In this document: positions 30,414 to 30,975 of the stretch, piece after piece
How the letters are laid out: every line of letters begins with the position of its first letter
How positions within the stretch are numbered: the first letter of the stretch is position 1
DNA from: CAYHPY01 sp964358485
GTDB taxonomy: Bacteria; Elusimicrobiota; Elusimicrobia; UBA1565; UBA9628
NCBI GenBank assembly: GCA_964358485.1
Contig: CAYHPY010000040.1
Coordinates: forward strand, 1-30,975
DNA length: 30,975 nucleotides
Direction: 5' to 3'
Notes under the pieces: generated by a model
Told to the model about the DNA's origin: nothing
The model's database searches: none
What the model saw: the letters and a program-made list of their open reading frames with translations, nothing else
Position numbers and translations under genes: made by a program

Positions 30414-30975
30414 TTGAAATTCAAGTTTACAATTTTCCCGCTCCTGGCAGCTGGGGCCCTGCTCCTTGACACCCCCCTCTTCCCGGCTAATGATTCCCCG
30501 GATTCCATTGATGATGAGGAGGAAATGGGGGGGAAAAGAGGTGCGGGGGACCCCCAGATCGACGAAGCATCCAAAGAGGTGGATAAGCTCAACTCCCCCA
30601 CCCCAACTCTCCCAACCCCCGCCGAGCAAAAGAAAAAAGAAGAGGAGCTCGCCAAACGCGACAAGGAAGTCGAACGGCGCCTCAAGGAAAAACCCAACAG
30701 CCCACAGACCGCCGCCTCCGCCGGGAACTATTTCCAGGCCCGCGGCGAAACCGACAAAGCCATCGAACAGGCCGAGCGCGGACTCAAGCTGGCCCGCCCC
30801 GGCGGGGACCCGAAATTGACCGCGCGCCTGCTGTTGTCGCGCGGCTTGGCGCGCTATATTAAGCGGGATTACGAGTCCGCCCACGCCGACGCCAAACTCG
30901 CCCTGGAGAAAGATCCCCAAAACTGGGCGGCCTACGAGCTCTACATGTACTCCCTGGACAAGTGGCCCAAGGGCA
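30414..30975 (+). CDS. Exported TPR protein, module copy B, 3' partial
   Basis: The first 187 codons of the copy-B TPR protein, cut by the window end. From TTG 30414 it reads MKFKFTIFPLLAAGALLLDTPLFPAND, a signal peptide with basic n-region; no ATG is available before the mature protein, so TTG must be the start. The linker is DDEEEMGGKRGAG, then PTPTLPTPAEQKKKEEELAK. From there the sequence is almost identical to copy A (NYFQARGETDKAIEQAERG; RGLARYIKRDYESAHADAK; EKDPQNWAAYELYMYSLDK). It should continue for about 240 more residues beyond 30975 if like copy A. Promoter and ribosome binding site match copy A. Confidence 0.85.
   Translation, partial: MKFKFTIFPLLAAGALLLDTPLFPANDSPDSIDDEEEMGGKRGAGDPQIDEASKEVDKLNSPTPTLPTPAEQKKKEEELAKRDKEVERRLKEKPNSPQTAASAGNYFQARGETDKAIEQAERGLKLARPGGDPKLTARLLLSRGLARYIKRDYESAHADAKLALEKDPQNWAAYELYMYSLDKWPKG

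Larger units (their letters stand above)
27610..30975. repeat. Module copy B of a tandem segmental duplication (runs off the window)
   Basis: Contains the same three gene families as copy A plus an exported HExxH peptidase gene. All three minus-strand genes overlap by ATGA. The TPR gene is cut by the window end, so the right boundary is unknown and a third copy beyond 30975 is possible. Confidence 0.85.

Overview
The window is about 31 kb of high-GC bacterial DNA, tightly packed, with mostly short intergenic gaps and many 1-13 nt overlaps. No rRNA, tRNA, CRISPR array, transposase or phage integrase was seen. The host looks Gram-negative: there are Sec signal peptides, a lipobox, a cellulose synthase (BcsA) and a BcsG-type phosphoethanolamine transferase. 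The many secreted TPR/HEAT proteins with no recognisable family fit a little-studied phylum; Elusimicrobiota is a guess from general gene style, not a demonstrated assignment. Several genes have a -10 hexamer only 6-9 nt before the start codon, suggesting leaderless or near-leaderless mRNAs.

Layout. 1-912: a chimeric reading frame that joins a piece of a 3-hydroxyisobutyrate-dehydrogenase-like gene to the C-terminal half of an FprA-type ferredoxin-NADP reductase, with an in-frame stop. 961-2186: divergent rhodanese and alpha/beta hydrolase. 2202-5461: three exported proteins of unknown function, one with a possible C-terminal cysteine-peptidase-like domain and one with a fibre/surface-type domain plus coiled coil. 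5534-6819: a coupled pair, a trypsin-like protease without signal peptide but with two zinc ribbons, and a YbjN-like small protein. 6886-10737: a 1283-residue exported HEAT-repeat solenoid. 10853-11950: a membrane class III cyclase homologue with altered catalytic residues.

11961-18282 is a cellulose locus: BcsG and a LamG-GDPD lipoprotein on the minus strand, divergent from BcsA with two PilZ domains and an internally duplicated exported protein. No BcsB, BcsC or BcsZ lies in the window. It is likely to make and modify (phosphoethanolamine) an exopolysaccharide under c-di-GMP control.

18279-25004: YaeQ-like nuclease-fold protein, DUF456 membrane protein, MOSC protein, an exported TPR protein coupled to an ABC-2 type exporter, and a cytosolic TPR protein. 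Both convergent gene pairs here end in the same CTAA overlap of stop codons.

25079-30975 is the most unusual part: a directly repeated module of exported proteins. Each copy has a minus-strand operon (a ~190-residue exported protein, then a ~200-residue exported protein) and a divergent TPR gene whose TTG start lies 1 nt from the ATG of the minus-strand gene. The second copy also encodes an exported HExxH metallopeptidase between the two minus-strand genes, joined by ATGA overlaps; the first copy appears to keep a short scar of that peptidase gene. The second copy's TPR gene runs off the window end.
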